In this document: positions 52,816 to 63,000 of the stretch, piece by piece
Layout: every line of letters starts with the position of its first letter
Numbering within the stretch: the first letter of the stretch is position 1
From: Thiosocius sp963759055
GTDB taxonomy: Bacteria; Pseudomonadota; Gammaproteobacteria; Chromatiales; Chromatiaceae
Reading direction: 5' to 3'
Length of the DNA stretch: 64,000 nucleotides
NCBI GenBank assembly: GCA_963759055.1
Contig: CAVWYD010000014.1
Coordinates: 62,001 to 126,000 of the forward strand
Translations under genes and position numbers: made by a program
Notes under the pieces: generated by a model
The model's database searches: none
What the model saw: the letters and a program-made list of their open reading frames with translations, nothing else
What the model was told of the DNA's origin: nothing

Positions 52816-53190
52816 ATGTCTAAAGAAGATATCCTTGAGGCCATTGCCAATATGTCGGTAATGGAAGTTGTCGAACTGATCTCCGCTATGGAAGAGAAGT
52901 TTGGCGTTACCGCTGCAGCTGCTGTCGCGGTTGCCGGTCCTGCTGCTGGCGGCGACGCCGGTGCTGCGGCTGAAGAGCAGACCGAGTTCGACGTCGTGTT
53001 GACCGGTTTCGGCGAAAACAAGGTTGCCGTCATCAAGGCGGTCCGTGCTATCACCGGCCTTGGCCTGAAGGAAGCGAAGGAAGCTGTGGAAAGCGCCCCG
53101 AGCACCCTGAAGGAAGCCGCTGCGAAAGAAGAGGCCGAAGAGGCCAAGAAGTCCTTGGAAGAGGCTGGCGCCACTGTCGAGCTCAAGTAA
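52816..53190 (+). CDS. rplL: 50S ribosomal protein L7/L12
   Basis: 124 aa, intact. N-terminal dimerisation helices (EDILEAIANMSVMEVVELIS), Ala/Gly-rich hinge (AAAVAVAGPAAGGDAGAAAE) and C-terminal factor-binding domain (FDVVLTGFGENKVAVIKAVR, GLGLKEAKEAVESAPSTLKE). Forms the GTPase-recruiting stalk with L10. Confidence 0.98.
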   Translation: MSKEDILEAIANMSVMEVVELISAMEEKFGVTAAAAVAVAGPAAGGDAGAAAEEQTEFDVVLTGFGENKVAVIKAVRAITGLGLKEAKEAVESAPSTLKEAAAKEEAEEAKKSLEEAGATVELK

Positions 53191-53223
53191 TTCGGCTTGG
53201 TAGCGTCAAGCGCAATCAGGGTC

Positions 53224-53254
53224 GGGCTGGTGGCTTTTGAGCCGCCGGCCCTTT
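53224..53254 (+). terminator. Attenuator/processing hairpin between rplL and rpoB
   Basis: GGGCTGGTGGC-TTTTGA-GCCGCCGGCCC pairs fully, allowing two G-U pairs, and is followed by TTT. It sits where E. coli has an attenuator and RNase III site that lowers rpoBC relative to rplJL. A second stem, GACCGCC..GGGCGGTC, lies at 53321-53340; the rest of the 236-bp gap is leader. Confidence 0.65.
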
Positions 53255-53426
53255 CCTGCTTGCGTGTTTTCAGAATTCGAAAGATCGGTGGGCGCTACTT
53301 GCGTCGCGGGTCTTTTATCTGACCGCCTGCACGGGCGGTCAACCACAAGGGATCCATCGTGGTGCGTCGGTTCACTTAACGTGTTTCCGGCAATTCCACA
53401 AAGATCATAGTCGAGGGAAGGCAGGC

Positions 53427-56400
53427 ATGGCCTATTCGTTTACCGAAAAGAAACGTATCCGCAAAGACTTTGGCAGGCGCTCGAGTATCCTCGAGGTGCC
53501 ATTTCTGCTGGCCACGCAGATAGAGTCCTACAAGGGATTTCTGCAGGCCGACGCCCAGCCTGATGAGCGTGAAAGCCGCGGACTGCATGCTGCCTTCAAA
53601 TCGGTGTTCCCGATCGTCAGCTATTCAGGCAGCGCAGCGCTGGAGTACGTGCATTACCGCCTCGGTGAGCCCGTGTTTGACGAGCGCGAGTGCCAGCTGC
53701 GTGGCGCCACCTTCGCTGCACCTTTGCGCGTGCTGGTTCGCCTGGTCATATACGACAAGGACGCCCCTGCGGGCGCCAAGCAGGTCAAAGATATAAAGGA
53801 GCAGGAGATCTACATGGGCGAACTGCCGCTCATGACGGACAACGGCACCTTTATCATCAACGGGACAGAGCGCGTCATCGTGTCGCAGCTGCACCGTTCG
53901 CCCGGCGTGTTCTTCGATCATGACAAGGGTAAGACACACTCCTCGGGCAAGCTGCTGTTCTCGGCGCGCGTGATTCCTTATCGCGGATCCTGGCTGGATT
54001 TCGAGTTCGATCCCAAAGACTCGGTGTTCGTGCGTATCGACCGTCGTCGCAAGTTGCCGGCGACCATCCTGCTGCGCGCGCTTGGTTACGAGACCAGCGA
54101 GATCCTGGACCTGTTTTTCGACAAAGACAGCTTCCAGATCGGCAAGAAAAAGATCGAGCTGGCGTTGGTGCCCTCGCGCCTGCGTGGCGACACCGCAGGG
54201 TTCGATATCAAGTCCGGCAGAAAGGTCATCGTTGAGGCGGGCAAGCGCATCACCGCGCGCCACATCAAGCTGTTGGAAGAGGCGAAGGTCAGCAAGCTCG
54301 AGGTTCCGCATGATTTCCTCGTCGGCCGCACGCTCGCGCACGATGTGATCGACGCCGAGACTGGTGAGCTGCTGGCCAAGGCCAATGACGAAATCACCGA
54401 AGAGCTCAGCGGACAATTCGCAGAAAAGGGCGTCAAAAAGATCCAGACCCTGTTCACCAACGACCTGGATCATGGCCCATTTATCTCGGATACGCTGCGT
54501 AATGATCCGACCACGAATGCCCTCGAGGCCATGGTTGAGATCTATCGCATGATGCGTCCGGGCGAGCCGCCGACCAAGGAAGCGGCGCAGAATCTGTTCC
54601 ACAACCTGTTCTTCACCGACGATCGCTACGACCTGTCGGCGGTTGGCCGCATGAAGTTCAACCGACGCCTCGGGCGTGATGAGGCCGAAGGCACGGGCAT
54701 CCTATACGACCATAAGTACTTTGGTGCGCGCGACGACGAGACCTCGGGCGAGCTGGTCAAGCAGTTCGGCGAGACCTCGGACATCGTCGATGCACTCAAG
54801 ACCCTGGTTGAGATCCGCAACGGCAACGGTGTGGTCGACGATATCGATCACCTCGGCAACCGTCGTGTGCGTTGCGTTGGCGAGATGGCCGAAAACCAGT
54901 TCCGTGTTGGCCTGGTGCGTGTCGAGCGCGCGGTCAAGGAGCGTCTGACGCTGGCTGAATCCGAGGGCCTGATGCCCCAGGAGATGATCAACGCCAAGCC
55001 GGTATCTGCAGCGATCAAGGAGTTCTTTGGTTCCTCGCAGCTGTCGCAGTTCATGGACCAGAACAACCCGCTGTCGGAGGTCACCCACAAGCGTCGCGTG
55101 TCGGCACTCGGCCCGGGTGGTCTGGCGCGCGAGCGTGCCGGTTTTGAGGTCCGCGATGTGCACCCGACCCATTACGGTCGTGTGTGCCCGATCGAGACCC
55201 CTGAAGGCCCGAACATCGGTCTGATCAACTCGCTGGCCGTCTATGCGCGTACCAACAAGTACGGGTTCCTCGAGACCCCGTATCGCAAGGTGGAAAACGG
55301 CCATGTCATCGATCAGATCGACTACCTGTCGGCGATCGAGGAAGGGCGCTTCGTGATCGCGCAGGCCAACGCCTCGCTGGACGAGAAAGGCCAGTTGACC
55401 GACGACCTGATCTCCTGTCGTCACCAGAACGAATTCACCCTGTCGACACCGGACAAGATCGAGTACATGGACGTGTCGCCGAAGCAGATCGTGTCTGTTG
55501 CGGCCTCGATGATCCCCTTCCTCGAGCACGACGACGCCAACCGTGCTCTGATGGGCTCGAACATGCAGCGCCAGGCGGTGCCGACGCTGCGTGCCGAGAA
55601 GCCCTTGGTCGGTACCGGCATGGAGCGCACTGTTGCGGTCGACTCCGGCGTGACCGTGGTGGCCAAGCGTGGCGGTGTGATCGAATCGGTCGATGCTGCC
55701 CGTCTCGTGGTCCGGGTCAACGATGATGAGACGATGGCCGGCGAGCCCGGTGTCGACATCTACAACCTGACAAAGTACACGCGCTCCAACCAGAACACGT
55801 GTATCAACCAGCGCCCGCTGGTACTGGTCGGTGACGAAATTGCGCGTGGTGACGTGCTGGCCGACGGTCCTTCGACCGATATGGGCGAGCTGGCGCTGGG
55901 GCAGAACCTGCGCGTCGCATTCATGCCGTGGAACGGCTACAACTTCGAAGATTCCATCCTCATCTCTGAGCAGGTCGTCAAGGAGGATCGTTTCACCACG
56001 ATCCACATCGAGGAAATGACCTGCATGGCCCGCGATACCAAGCTGGGCTCGGAAGAGATTACCGGGGACATCCCGAACGTCGGTGAGGCTGCGCTGGCCA
56101 AACTGGACGAGTCGGGCATCGTGTACGTCGGTGCCGAGGTGGGTGAGGGCGACATCCTGGTCGGTAAAGTCACGCCGAAGGGCGAGACTCAGCTGACTCC
56201 GGAAGAAAAGCTGCTGCGCGCGATCTTCGGCGAGAAGGCCTCGGACGTGAAAGACACTTCGTTGCGCGTGTCTTCCGGCATGTCCGGCACCGTTATCGAT
56301 GTCCAGGTTTTCACCCGTGACGGCGTCGAAAAAGATGCCCGTGCGCTACAGATCGAAGAGGCTGAACTGGGCATGGTCCGCAAGGACATGAACGACCAGC

Positions 56401-57569
56401 TGCGCATCATGGAAGAGGACACCTTCGATCGCATCGAGAAGATGCTGATGGGCAAGGTCGCCGAGGGCGGCCCGAACAAGCTCAAGGCCGGCTCCAAGAT
56501 CACCAAGGCCTATCTGGCTGAGCTCGAGCGTGATCAGTGGCTGGAAATCCGCCTGAAGAACGAGGAGTCCGCGGCGCAGCTTGAGGCCATTGCTGCCCAG
56601 ATCGCGCAACTGCGCGAAGATTTCCGGGATCGTTACGAAGAGAAGAAGCGCAAGCTGACCTCCGGTGATGACCTGGCCCCGGGCGTGCTGAAAATGGTCA
56701 AGGTGTACGTCGCGGTCAAGCGCCGTATCCAACCGGGTGACAAGATGGCCGGGCGTCACGGTAACAAGGGTGTCATCTCGATGATCGTTCCGGTTGAGGA
56801 CATGCCTTTCGATGAGCGGGGGCGCCCAGTCGATATCGTGCTCAACCCCCTCGGCGTGCCGTCGCGCATGAACATCGGTCAGATTCTGGAGACCCACCTC
56901 GGTTTTGCCGCCAAGGGTGTGGGCGAACGCATTGGCCGCATGCTCGATGCACAGGTCAAGGCCAAGGATCTGCGCGACTTCCTCGACAAGGTGTACAACA
57001 CCAGCGGCAGGAAGGAAGACCTCAAGAGTCTTAACGACGATGAGATTTTCGCCATGGCGAACAATCTACGAGGTGGGGTGCCTACGGCGACGCCGGTATT
57101 CGACGGTGCAAACGAAGACGAGATCCGGTACATGCTGGAACTGGCCGAAGAGGATCCGGACGGTCAGACCCAGTTGTATGACGGTCGCACCGGCGAAGCA
57201 TTCGAACGCCGCGTAACGGTCGGTTATATGTACATGATCAAGCTCAACCACCTGGTGGATGACAAGATGCATGCACGTTCCACCGGTCCGTACAGCCTGG
57301 TCACGCAGCAGCCGCTGGGCGGTAAGGCACAGTTCGGCGGTCAGCGCTTCGGGGAGATGGAGGTCTGGGCCCTGGAGGCCTATGGCGCCTCGTACACCCT
57401 GCAGGAAATGCTGACGGTGAAATCGGACGACGTGAATGGTCGTACCCGTATGTACAAGAACATCGTCGACGGCGATCACCGCATGGAGCCCGGCATGCCG
57501 GAGTCCTTCAACGTGCTGGTAAAAGAGATTCGCTCGCTCGGCATCAACATTGAACTGGAGCAGGATTAA
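53427..57569 (+). CDS. rpoB: DNA-directed RNA polymerase subunit beta
   Basis: 1380 aa, intact, somewhat longer than the 1342-aa E. coli protein. Starts MAYSFTEKKRIRKDFGRRSS. The rifampicin pocket reads FGSSQLSQFMDQNNPLSEVT, then HKRRVSALGPGGL, the sensitive wild type. RVCPIETPEGPNIGLINSLA, GYNFEDSILISEQV, GDKMAGRHGNKGVIS and the C-terminal GQRFGEMEVWALEAYGA are all normal. The stop overlaps the rpoC ATG (TAATG). Confidence 0.98.
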   Translation: MAYSFTEKKRIRKDFGRRSSILEVPFLLATQIESYKGFLQADAQPDERESRGLHAAFKSVFPIVSYSGSAALEYVHYRLGEPVFDERECQLRGATFAAPLRVLVRLVIYDKDAPAGAKQVKDIKEQEIYMGELPLMTDNGTFIINGTERVIVSQLHRSPGVFFDHDKGKTHSSGKLLFSARVIPYRGSWLDFEFDPKDSVFVRIDRRRKLPATILLRALGYETSEILDLFFDKDSFQIGKKKIELALVPSRLRGDTAGFDIKSGRKVIVEAGKRITARHIKLLEEAKVSKLEVPHDFLVGRTLAHDVIDAETGELLAKANDEITEELSGQFAEKGVKKIQTLFTNDLDHGPFISDTLRNDPTTNALEAMVEIYRMMRPGEPPTKEAAQNLFHNLFFTDDRYDLSAVGRMKFNRRLGRDEAEGTGILYDHKYFGARDDETSGELVKQFGETSDIVDALKTLVEIRNGNGVVDDIDHLGNRRVRCVGEMAENQFRVGLVRVERAVKERLTLAESEGLMPQEMINAKPVSAAIKEFFGSSQLSQFMDQNNPLSEVTHKRRVSALGPGGLARERAGFEVRDVHPTHYGRVCPIETPEGPNIGLINSLAVYARTNKYGFLETPYRKVENGHVIDQIDYLSAIEEGRFVIAQANASLDEKGQLTDDLISCRHQNEFTLSTPDKIEYMDVSPKQIVSVAASMIPFLEHDDANRALMGSNMQRQAVPTLRAEKPLVGTGMERTVAVDSGVTVVAKRGGVIESVDAARLVVRVNDDETMAGEPGVDIYNLTKYTRSNQNTCINQRPLVLVGDEIARGDVLADGPSTDMGELALGQNLRVAFMPWNGYNFEDSILISEQVVKEDRFTTIHIEEMTCMARDTKLGSEEITGDIPNVGEAALAKLDESGIVYVGAEVGEGDILVGKVTPKGETQLTPEEKLLRAIFGEKASDVKDTSLRVSSGMSGTVIDVQVFTRDGVEKDARALQIEEAELGMVRKDMNDQLRIMEEDTFDRIEKMLMGKVAEGGPNKLKAGSKITKAYLAELERDQWLEIRLKNEESAAQLEAIAAQIAQLREDFRDRYEEKKRKLTSGDDLAPGVLKMVKVYVAVKRRIQPGDKMAGRHGNKGVISMIVPVEDMPFDERGRPVDIVLNPLGVPSRMNIGQILETHLGFAAKGVGERIGRMLDAQVKAKDLRDFLDKVYNTSGRKEDLKSLNDDEIFAMANNLRGGVPTATPVFDGANEDEIRYMLELAEEDPDGQTQLYDGRTGEAFERRVTVGYMYMIKLNHLVDDKMHARSTGPYSLVTQQPLGGKAQFGGQRFGEMEVWALEAYGASYTLQEMLTVKSDDVNGRTRMYKNIVDGDHRMEPGMPESFNVLVKEIRSLGINIELEQD

Positions 57570-60500
57570 TGAAAGACCTTCTGAAGATTCTGAAGCAACA
57601 GGGTCAGAACGAGGAATTTGATGCCATCCGCATTGGTCTGGCGTCACCCCAAATGATCCGCTCCTGGTCGTACGGCGAAGTCAAAAAGCCGGAGACCATT
57701 AACTACCGTACCTTTAAGCCCGAGCGCGAAGGTCTGTTCTGCGCCAAGATTTTTGGCCCGATCAGCGACTACGAGTGCCTGTGCGGCAAGTACAAGCGCC
57801 TCAAGCACCGCGGTGTTGTGTGTGAGAAGTGCGGCGTCGAGGTCACGCTGGCCAAGGTGCGCCGTGAGCGCATGGGCCATATCGAGCTGGCCAGCCCGGT
57901 TGCGCACATCTGGTACCTGAAGTCGCTGCCGTCACGTATCGGCCTGCTTCTCGACATCACGCTGCGCGACATCGAGCGCGTGCTGTATTTCGAGTCTTAC
58001 GTCGTCATCGATCCGGGCATGACCCCGCTCGAGCGTTTCCAGTTGCTGACCGATGAGCAGTACCTCGAAGCGATCGAAGAGAACGGCGATGAATTCGACG
58101 CGCGCATGGGTGCAGAAGCGGTTTATGAACTGCTGCGCACCATGGATATCTCGAAAGAGATCGCACGCATGCGCGAAGATGTCGAGGCAACCAACTCCGA
58201 GACCAAGATCAAGAAGATTGCAAAGCGCCTGAAACTGCTGGAGTCCCTGCAGGTTTCCGGCAACCGGCCGGAGTGGATGATCCTGACCGTGCTGCCGGTG
58301 CTGCCGCCGGAGCTGCGCCCCCTGGTGCCTCTCGACGGTGGTCGTTTTGCGACCTCCGATCTGAACGATCTGTACCGCCGCGTGATCAACCGCAACAACC
58401 GCCTGAAGCGTCTGCTCGACCTCAATGCGCCCGACATCATCGTGCGCAACGAGAAGCGCATGCTGCAGGAGTCGGTCGATGCGCTGCTGGACAACGGCCG
58501 TCGCGGTCGAGCCATCACGGGTACCAACAAGCGCCCGCTCAAGTCGCTGGCCGACATGATCAAGGGCAAGCAGGGCCGCTTCCGTCAGAACCTGCTCGGA
58601 AAGCGTGTCGATTACTCGGGCCGCTCGGTTATCGTGGTCGGCCCGACACTCAAGCTGCACCAGTGCGGCATCCCGAAAAAGATGGCGCTCGAGCTGTTCA
58701 AGCCGTTCATCTTTTCCAAGCTGCAGTTCCGCGGTCTTGCAACAACCATCAAGGCGGCCAAGAAACTGGTGGAGCGCGGTGCGGGCGAGGTATGGGATAT
58801 CCTCGAAGAGGTGATCCGCGAGCACCCGATCATGCTCAACCGCGCGCCGACCCTGCACCGTCTGGGTATCCAGGCATTCGAGCCGGTTCTGATCGAGGGC
58901 AAGGCCATCCAGCTGCATCCCCTGGTCTGTACGGCGTTCAATGCCGACTTCGACGGCGACCAGATGGCGGTTCACGTGCCGCTGTCCATCGAGGCGCAGA
59001 TTGAAGCCCGTACCCTGATGATGGCCTCGAACAACGTGCTGTCACCGGCGAACGGCGAGCCGGTCATCGTACCGACCCAGGACGTGGTCCTCGGTCTGTA
59101 CTACATGACCCGCGAGCGCGTGAATGCCAAGGGTGAGGGCATGGCGTTCAGCAACATCGAAGAGGCGCGCAGGGCCTACGAGTCCGGAATGGCTGAACTG
59201 CATGCACGTGTGAAGGTCCGCATCGAGGAAAGCGTGGCCGATGACGATGGTGAGATCCAGACTGCCTGTTCCATAAAGGAGACGACAGTCGGCCGCGCCC
59301 TGTTGTGGGATATCGTACCGAGGGGTCTTCCCTTCGAGCTGGTCAACCAGGCGATGAAAAAGAAGGCCATCTCACGTATGGTCAATGCCTGTTACCGCAG
59401 GATCGGCCTCAAGGACACAGTCGTTTTTGCCGACCAGCTGATGTATCTCGGGTTCCGTCAGGCAGCCCGGGCCGGTGTCTCGATCGGTGTCAATGACATG
59501 GTCATTCCTCCGCAGAAAGCGGAGATCCTGAGTGCCGCAGAGACCGAGGTGAAGGAGATCGAGGATCAGTACTCCTCCGGTCTCGTTACCAATGGTGAGC
59601 GCTACAACAAGGTGGTCGATATCTGGTCGCATACCAACGACCAGGTGGCGCGCGCGATGATGGGGCAGCTCGGCAAGGAGCGGGTCACCAACCGTGAGGG
59701 TGAAGAGGTCGAACAGGATTCGTTCAACTCCATCTTCATGATGGCCGATTCCGGTGCGCGTGGTTCTGCGGCGCAGATTCGTCAGCTGGCCGGTATGCGC
59801 GGTCTGATGGCCAAGCCGGACGGCTCGATCATCGAGACGCCGATCACCGCCAACTTCCGCGAGGGTCTGGATGTACTGCAGTACTTCATCTCGACCCACG
59901 GCGCACGCAAGGGTCTCGCCGACACCGCGCTGAAGACTGCCAACTCCGGTTACCTCACCCGTCGATTGGTCGATGTGGCGCAGGATATGGTCATCACGAC
60001 CCCAGACTGTGGCACGGAGAGGGGTCTGTTGATGCAGCCCATCATCGAGGGTGGTGATGTGGTCGAGCCGTTGCGTGAGCGCATACTCGGCCGAGTGCTG
60101 GCCAGAGATGTCCTGCGCCCGGGGGCTGATGACGTGGTCTGTGAGGCCAATACCCTGCTGGACGAAGCCTGGGTGGATCTGCTCGAAGAGGCGGGTGTGG
60201 ACCAGGTGATGGTGCGTTCGCCGATCACCTGTGAGACCCGTCACGGCATCTGTGCCAAGTGTTACGGGCGTGACCTGGCGCGTGGACACGAGGTCAATAT
60301 CGGTGAGGCGGCCGGTGTCATCGCGGCGCAGTCGATCGGTGAGCCGGGTACCCAGCTGACCATGCGTACCTTCCATATCGGTGGTGCCGCATCCCGTTCG
60401 GCCGCGGTCAACAGCATCGAGGTCAAGAGCTCGGGCACGATCAAGCTGCACAATATCAAGACAGTCGAGCACGCCAACGGCAACCTGGTCGCGGTATCGC

Positions 60501-61780
60501 GTTCGGGTGAGGTGGTGGTTGCTGATGAAGTCGGGCGCGAGCGCGAGCGCTACAAACTGCCCTACGGTGCGGTGCTGCTGGTGCGCGACGGTGATTCAGT
60601 GGACGGTGGCCAGATGGTCGCAAACTGGGATCCGCACACCCACCCGGTCATCACCGAGGTGACCGGTACCCTGCGTTTCGTCGATTTCGCCGAGGGCGTG
60701 ACCGTCCAGAAGCAGACCGACGATGTCACCGGCCTGTCATCGGTCGTGGTGCTCGATCCCAAGCAGCGTCCGGCGAGTGGCAAAGACCTGCGTCCGATGG
60801 TCAAACTGATCGACGACAAGGGCAATGACGTGAATATCGCCGGCACCACCCTTCCGGCTCACTACTTCCTGCCCGGTGGAGCCATCGTCGGTGTGAATGA
60901 CGGCGCGAGCGTCGGTGTCGGTGACGTTCTGGCGCGTATCCCACAGGCGTCTTCGAAGACCCGCGACATCACGGGTGGTCTTCCGCGGGTTGCCGACCTG
61001 TTCGAGGCGCGCAAGCCGAAAGAGCCTGCGATTCTGGCCGAGGCCAGTGGTACGGTCAGCTTCGGCAAGGACACCAAGGGCAAGCAGCGCCTGATCATCA
61101 CCATGGCGGATGGCGAGCAGGTTGAATCGCTGATCCCCAAATGGCGTCACGTCAATGTGTTCGAGGGTGAGCACGTCGAGAGGGGCGAGGTCATCGCGGA
61201 CGGCGAACTGAACCCGCACGACATCCTGCGCCTGCAGGGCGTCACCGAGCTGGCAGAGTACCTGGTGAAGGAAATCCAGGATGTCTACCGGCTGCAGGGT
61301 GTAGGTATCAACGACAAGCACATCGAGGTGATCATTCGCCAGATGCTGCGCAAGGTCGAGATTACCGACGTCGGTGAGACAAAGTTGCTGCGCGGCGAAC
61401 AGGTCGAGCGGGCCCGTCTGCTCGAGGCCAATGAGCAGGCGGAGGCGGAAGACAAGCTGACGGCCAAGTTCGAGCCGCTGCTGCTGGGAATCACCAAGGC
61501 CTCGCTCGCGACCGAATCGTTCATATCCGCGGCCTCGTTCCAGGAGACGACGCGCGTACTGACCGAGGCCTCGGTGCGTGGCATGCGTGATCCGCTGAAC
61601 GGCCTGAAGGAGAACGTGATCGTCGGTCGCCTCATCCCGGCCGGTACCGGACTGGCGCACCATAAAGAACGTCGTCGCGCTCGCCAGGAGGTCCTGAGCG
61701 CGGGTGCCCCGGTGGAAATGGCTACCGAGGAAGTGGAAGAGGCCATCAAGCAGGCCCTGAACACGACCGGCGGCGAGTGA
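57569..61780 (+). CDS. rpoC: DNA-directed RNA polymerase subunit beta'
   Basis: 1403 aa, intact. N-terminal zinc site CLCGKYKRLKHRGVVCEKCG, catalytic magnesium loop NADFDGDQMAVHVPL, trigger-loop region DTALKTANSGYLTRRLVDVA and second zinc cluster CETRHGICAKCYGRDLARG. Bridge-helix region GARGSAAQIRQLAGMRGLMA is normal. Together with rpoB it forms the catalytic core. Confidence 0.98.
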   Translation: MKDLLKILKQQGQNEEFDAIRIGLASPQMIRSWSYGEVKKPETINYRTFKPEREGLFCAKIFGPISDYECLCGKYKRLKHRGVVCEKCGVEVTLAKVRRERMGHIELASPVAHIWYLKSLPSRIGLLLDITLRDIERVLYFESYVVIDPGMTPLERFQLLTDEQYLEAIEENGDEFDARMGAEAVYELLRTMDISKEIARMREDVEATNSETKIKKIAKRLKLLESLQVSGNRPEWMILTVLPVLPPELRPLVPLDGGRFATSDLNDLYRRVINRNNRLKRLLDLNAPDIIVRNEKRMLQESVDALLDNGRRGRAITGTNKRPLKSLADMIKGKQGRFRQNLLGKRVDYSGRSVIVVGPTLKLHQCGIPKKMALELFKPFIFSKLQFRGLATTIKAAKKLVERGAGEVWDILEEVIREHPIMLNRAPTLHRLGIQAFEPVLIEGKAIQLHPLVCTAFNADFDGDQMAVHVPLSIEAQIEARTLMMASNNVLSPANGEPVIVPTQDVVLGLYYMTRERVNAKGEGMAFSNIEEARRAYESGMAELHARVKVRIEESVADDDGEIQTACSIKETTVGRALLWDIVPRGLPFELVNQAMKKKAISRMVNACYRRIGLKDTVVFADQLMYLGFRQAARAGVSIGVNDMVIPPQKAEILSAAETEVKEIEDQYSSGLVTNGERYNKVVDIWSHTNDQVARAMMGQLGKERVTNREGEEVEQDSFNSIFMMADSGARGSAAQIRQLAGMRGLMAKPDGSIIETPITANFREGLDVLQYFISTHGARKGLADTALKTANSGYLTRRLVDVAQDMVITTPDCGTERGLLMQPIIEGGDVVEPLRERILGRVLARDVLRPGADDVVCEANTLLDEAWVDLLEEAGVDQVMVRSPITCETRHGICAKCYGRDLARGHEVNIGEAAGVIAAQSIGEPGTQLTMRTFHIGGAASRSAAVNSIEVKSSGTIKLHNIKTVEHANGNLVAVSRSGEVVVADEVGRERERYKLPYGAVLLVRDGDSVDGGQMVANWDPHTHPVITEVTGTLRFVDFAEGVTVQKQTDDVTGLSSVVVLDPKQRPASGKDLRPMVKLIDDKGNDVNIAGTTLPAHYFLPGGAIVGVNDGASVGVGDVLARIPQASSKTRDITGGLPRVADLFEARKPKEPAILAEASGTVSFGKDTKGKQRLIITMADGEQVESLIPKWRHVNVFEGEHVERGEVIADGELNPHDILRLQGVTELAEYLVKEIQDVYRLQGVGINDKHIEVIIRQMLRKVEITDVGETKLLRGEQVERARLLEANEQAEAEDKLTAKFEPLLLGITKASLATESFISAASFQETTRVLTEASVRGMRDPLNGLKENVIVGRLIPAGTGLAHHKERRRARQEVLSAGAPVEMATEEVEEAIKQALNTTGGE

Positions 61781-61795
61781 GGGCAGTGAAAAGCG

Positions 61796-61823
61796 CTCCG
61801 GCCGCTGTTGACAGCGGCCGGAG
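61796..61823 (+). repeat. Perfect 12-bp-arm hairpin after rpoC
   Basis: CTCCGGCCGCTG-TTGA-CAGCGGCCGGAG starts 16 bp past the rpoC stop. No U tract follows, so it may be a Rho-independent-like pause or mRNA-end stabiliser rather than a strict terminator. The remaining 208 bp before rpsL should hold the str operon promoter, which was not assigned. Confidence 0.6.
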
Positions 61824-62031
61824 AGGCGCATAGAATTCGCAGCCTTCGCTAAAGGCAGGCCCGCACGCTTGCCCGAAATTGTGCGACAAATCAGTCGCTT
61901 CGCGAACAGTTTTGAGATTCGAGTAATCGCACCCAACGCCCGGCGCTTTTTCAGGCAGTCGGACGGGATCGGCTACGCGAATTTTTGACGTCGATACTGG
62001 TGTCGGCGCGTCCCGGAGACGGAAGATTTAG

Positions 62032-62406
62032 ATGGCTACTATTAATCAGTTGGTTCGTAAGCCGCGCAAGCGCAAAGTGGAAAAGAGCAATGTCCCGGCA
62101 CTCGAGGCATGCCCGCAGAAACGCGGTGTCTGTACCCGCGTGTACACCACCACCCCGAAGAAGCCGAACTCGGCTTTGCGTAAGGTGGCGCGTGTGCGCC
62201 TGACCAATGGTTACGAGGTTTCCAGTTACATCGGTGGTGAAGGTCACAACCTGCAGGAACACAGCGTGGTGCTGATCCGCGGCGGGCGAGTCAAGGACCT
62301 GCCGGGTGTGCGCTATCACGTGGTGCGCGGCAGCCTGGATACCTCTGGTGTCGACAAGCGCCGTCAGGCGCGTTCGAAGTACGGCGCCAAGCGTCCCAAG
62401 GGATAA
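62032..62406 (+). CDS. rpsL: 30S ribosomal protein S12
   Basis: 124 aa, intact. ATINQLVRKPRKRKVEKSNV, CPQKRGVCTRVYTTTPKKPN and GGRVKDLPGVRYHVVRGSLD are standard. The lysine of TPKKPNSALRK and the KDLPG loop are wild type, so streptomycin sensitivity at this site is expected. First gene of the str operon. Confidence 0.98.
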   Translation: MATINQLVRKPRKRKVEKSNVPALEACPQKRGVCTRVYTTTPKKPNSALRKVARVRLTNGYEVSSYIGGEGHNLQEHSVVLIRGGRVKDLPGVRYHVVRGSLDTSGVDKRRQARSKYGAKRPKG

Positions 62407-62484
62407 ATTTTCCCGGTATCGGATGCAGTGCGTTGAATGGGGCCGGTGTTGGCCGGTCGCGAGTAGATCGAGAGTGAAAGCGAA

Positions 62485-62955
62485 ATGCCTAGAAGAAGAG
62501 TTGCAGCCAAGCGGGAGATCCTGCCGGACCCCAAGTTCGGAAGTCAGACGCTGGCCAAGTTCGTCAACATGGTGATGGAAGACGGTAAAAAGGCCGTCGC
62601 CGAGCGTATCCTTTACGGCGCATTGGATACCGTTACCGAGAAGCGCGGCGGCGACCCAATGGAGACGCTCGAGCAGGCGCTGGAGAACGTACGTCCGGTC
62701 GTGGAAGTCAAGTCGCGTCGCGTCGGTGGTGCGACCTACCAGGTGCCTGTCGAGGTTCGTCCTATCCGCCGCAATGCCCTGGCAATGCGCTGGCTGATAG
62801 ACGCAGCGCGCAAGCGCAGCGAAAAGTCCATGGCAGCGCGCCTCGCCGGTGAGTTGATGGACGCCGCGGACCAGAGAGGTTCTGCGGTCAAGAAGAAGGA
62901 AGAGACTCATCGCATGGCCGAGGCAAACAAGGCGTTCTCTCACTACCGCTGGTAA
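62485..62955 (+). CDS. rpsG: 30S ribosomal protein S7
   Basis: 156 aa, intact. MPRRRVAAKREILPDPKFGS, KFVNMVMEDGKKAVAERILY and VGGATYQVPVEVRPIRRNAL are family blocks. Primary 16S rRNA binder of the small-subunit head and, in E. coli, repressor of the str operon message. Confidence 0.98.
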   Translation: MPRRRVAAKREILPDPKFGSQTLAKFVNMVMEDGKKAVAERILYGALDTVTEKRGGDPMETLEQALENVRPVVEVKSRRVGGATYQVPVEVRPIRRNALAMRWLIDAARKRSEKSMAARLAGELMDAADQRGSAVKKKEETHRMAEANKAFSHYRW

Positions 62956-63000
62956 GTACCAGCTTTATCGTTCTTTTACATTACGGGGCGGGATAAGACA

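Noticed and set aside
54702..56006. 434-codon open frame antisense to rpoB
   Set aside because: Lies wholly within an intact rpoB and has His/Thr/Asp-rich composition typical of antisense translation of a conserved gene.
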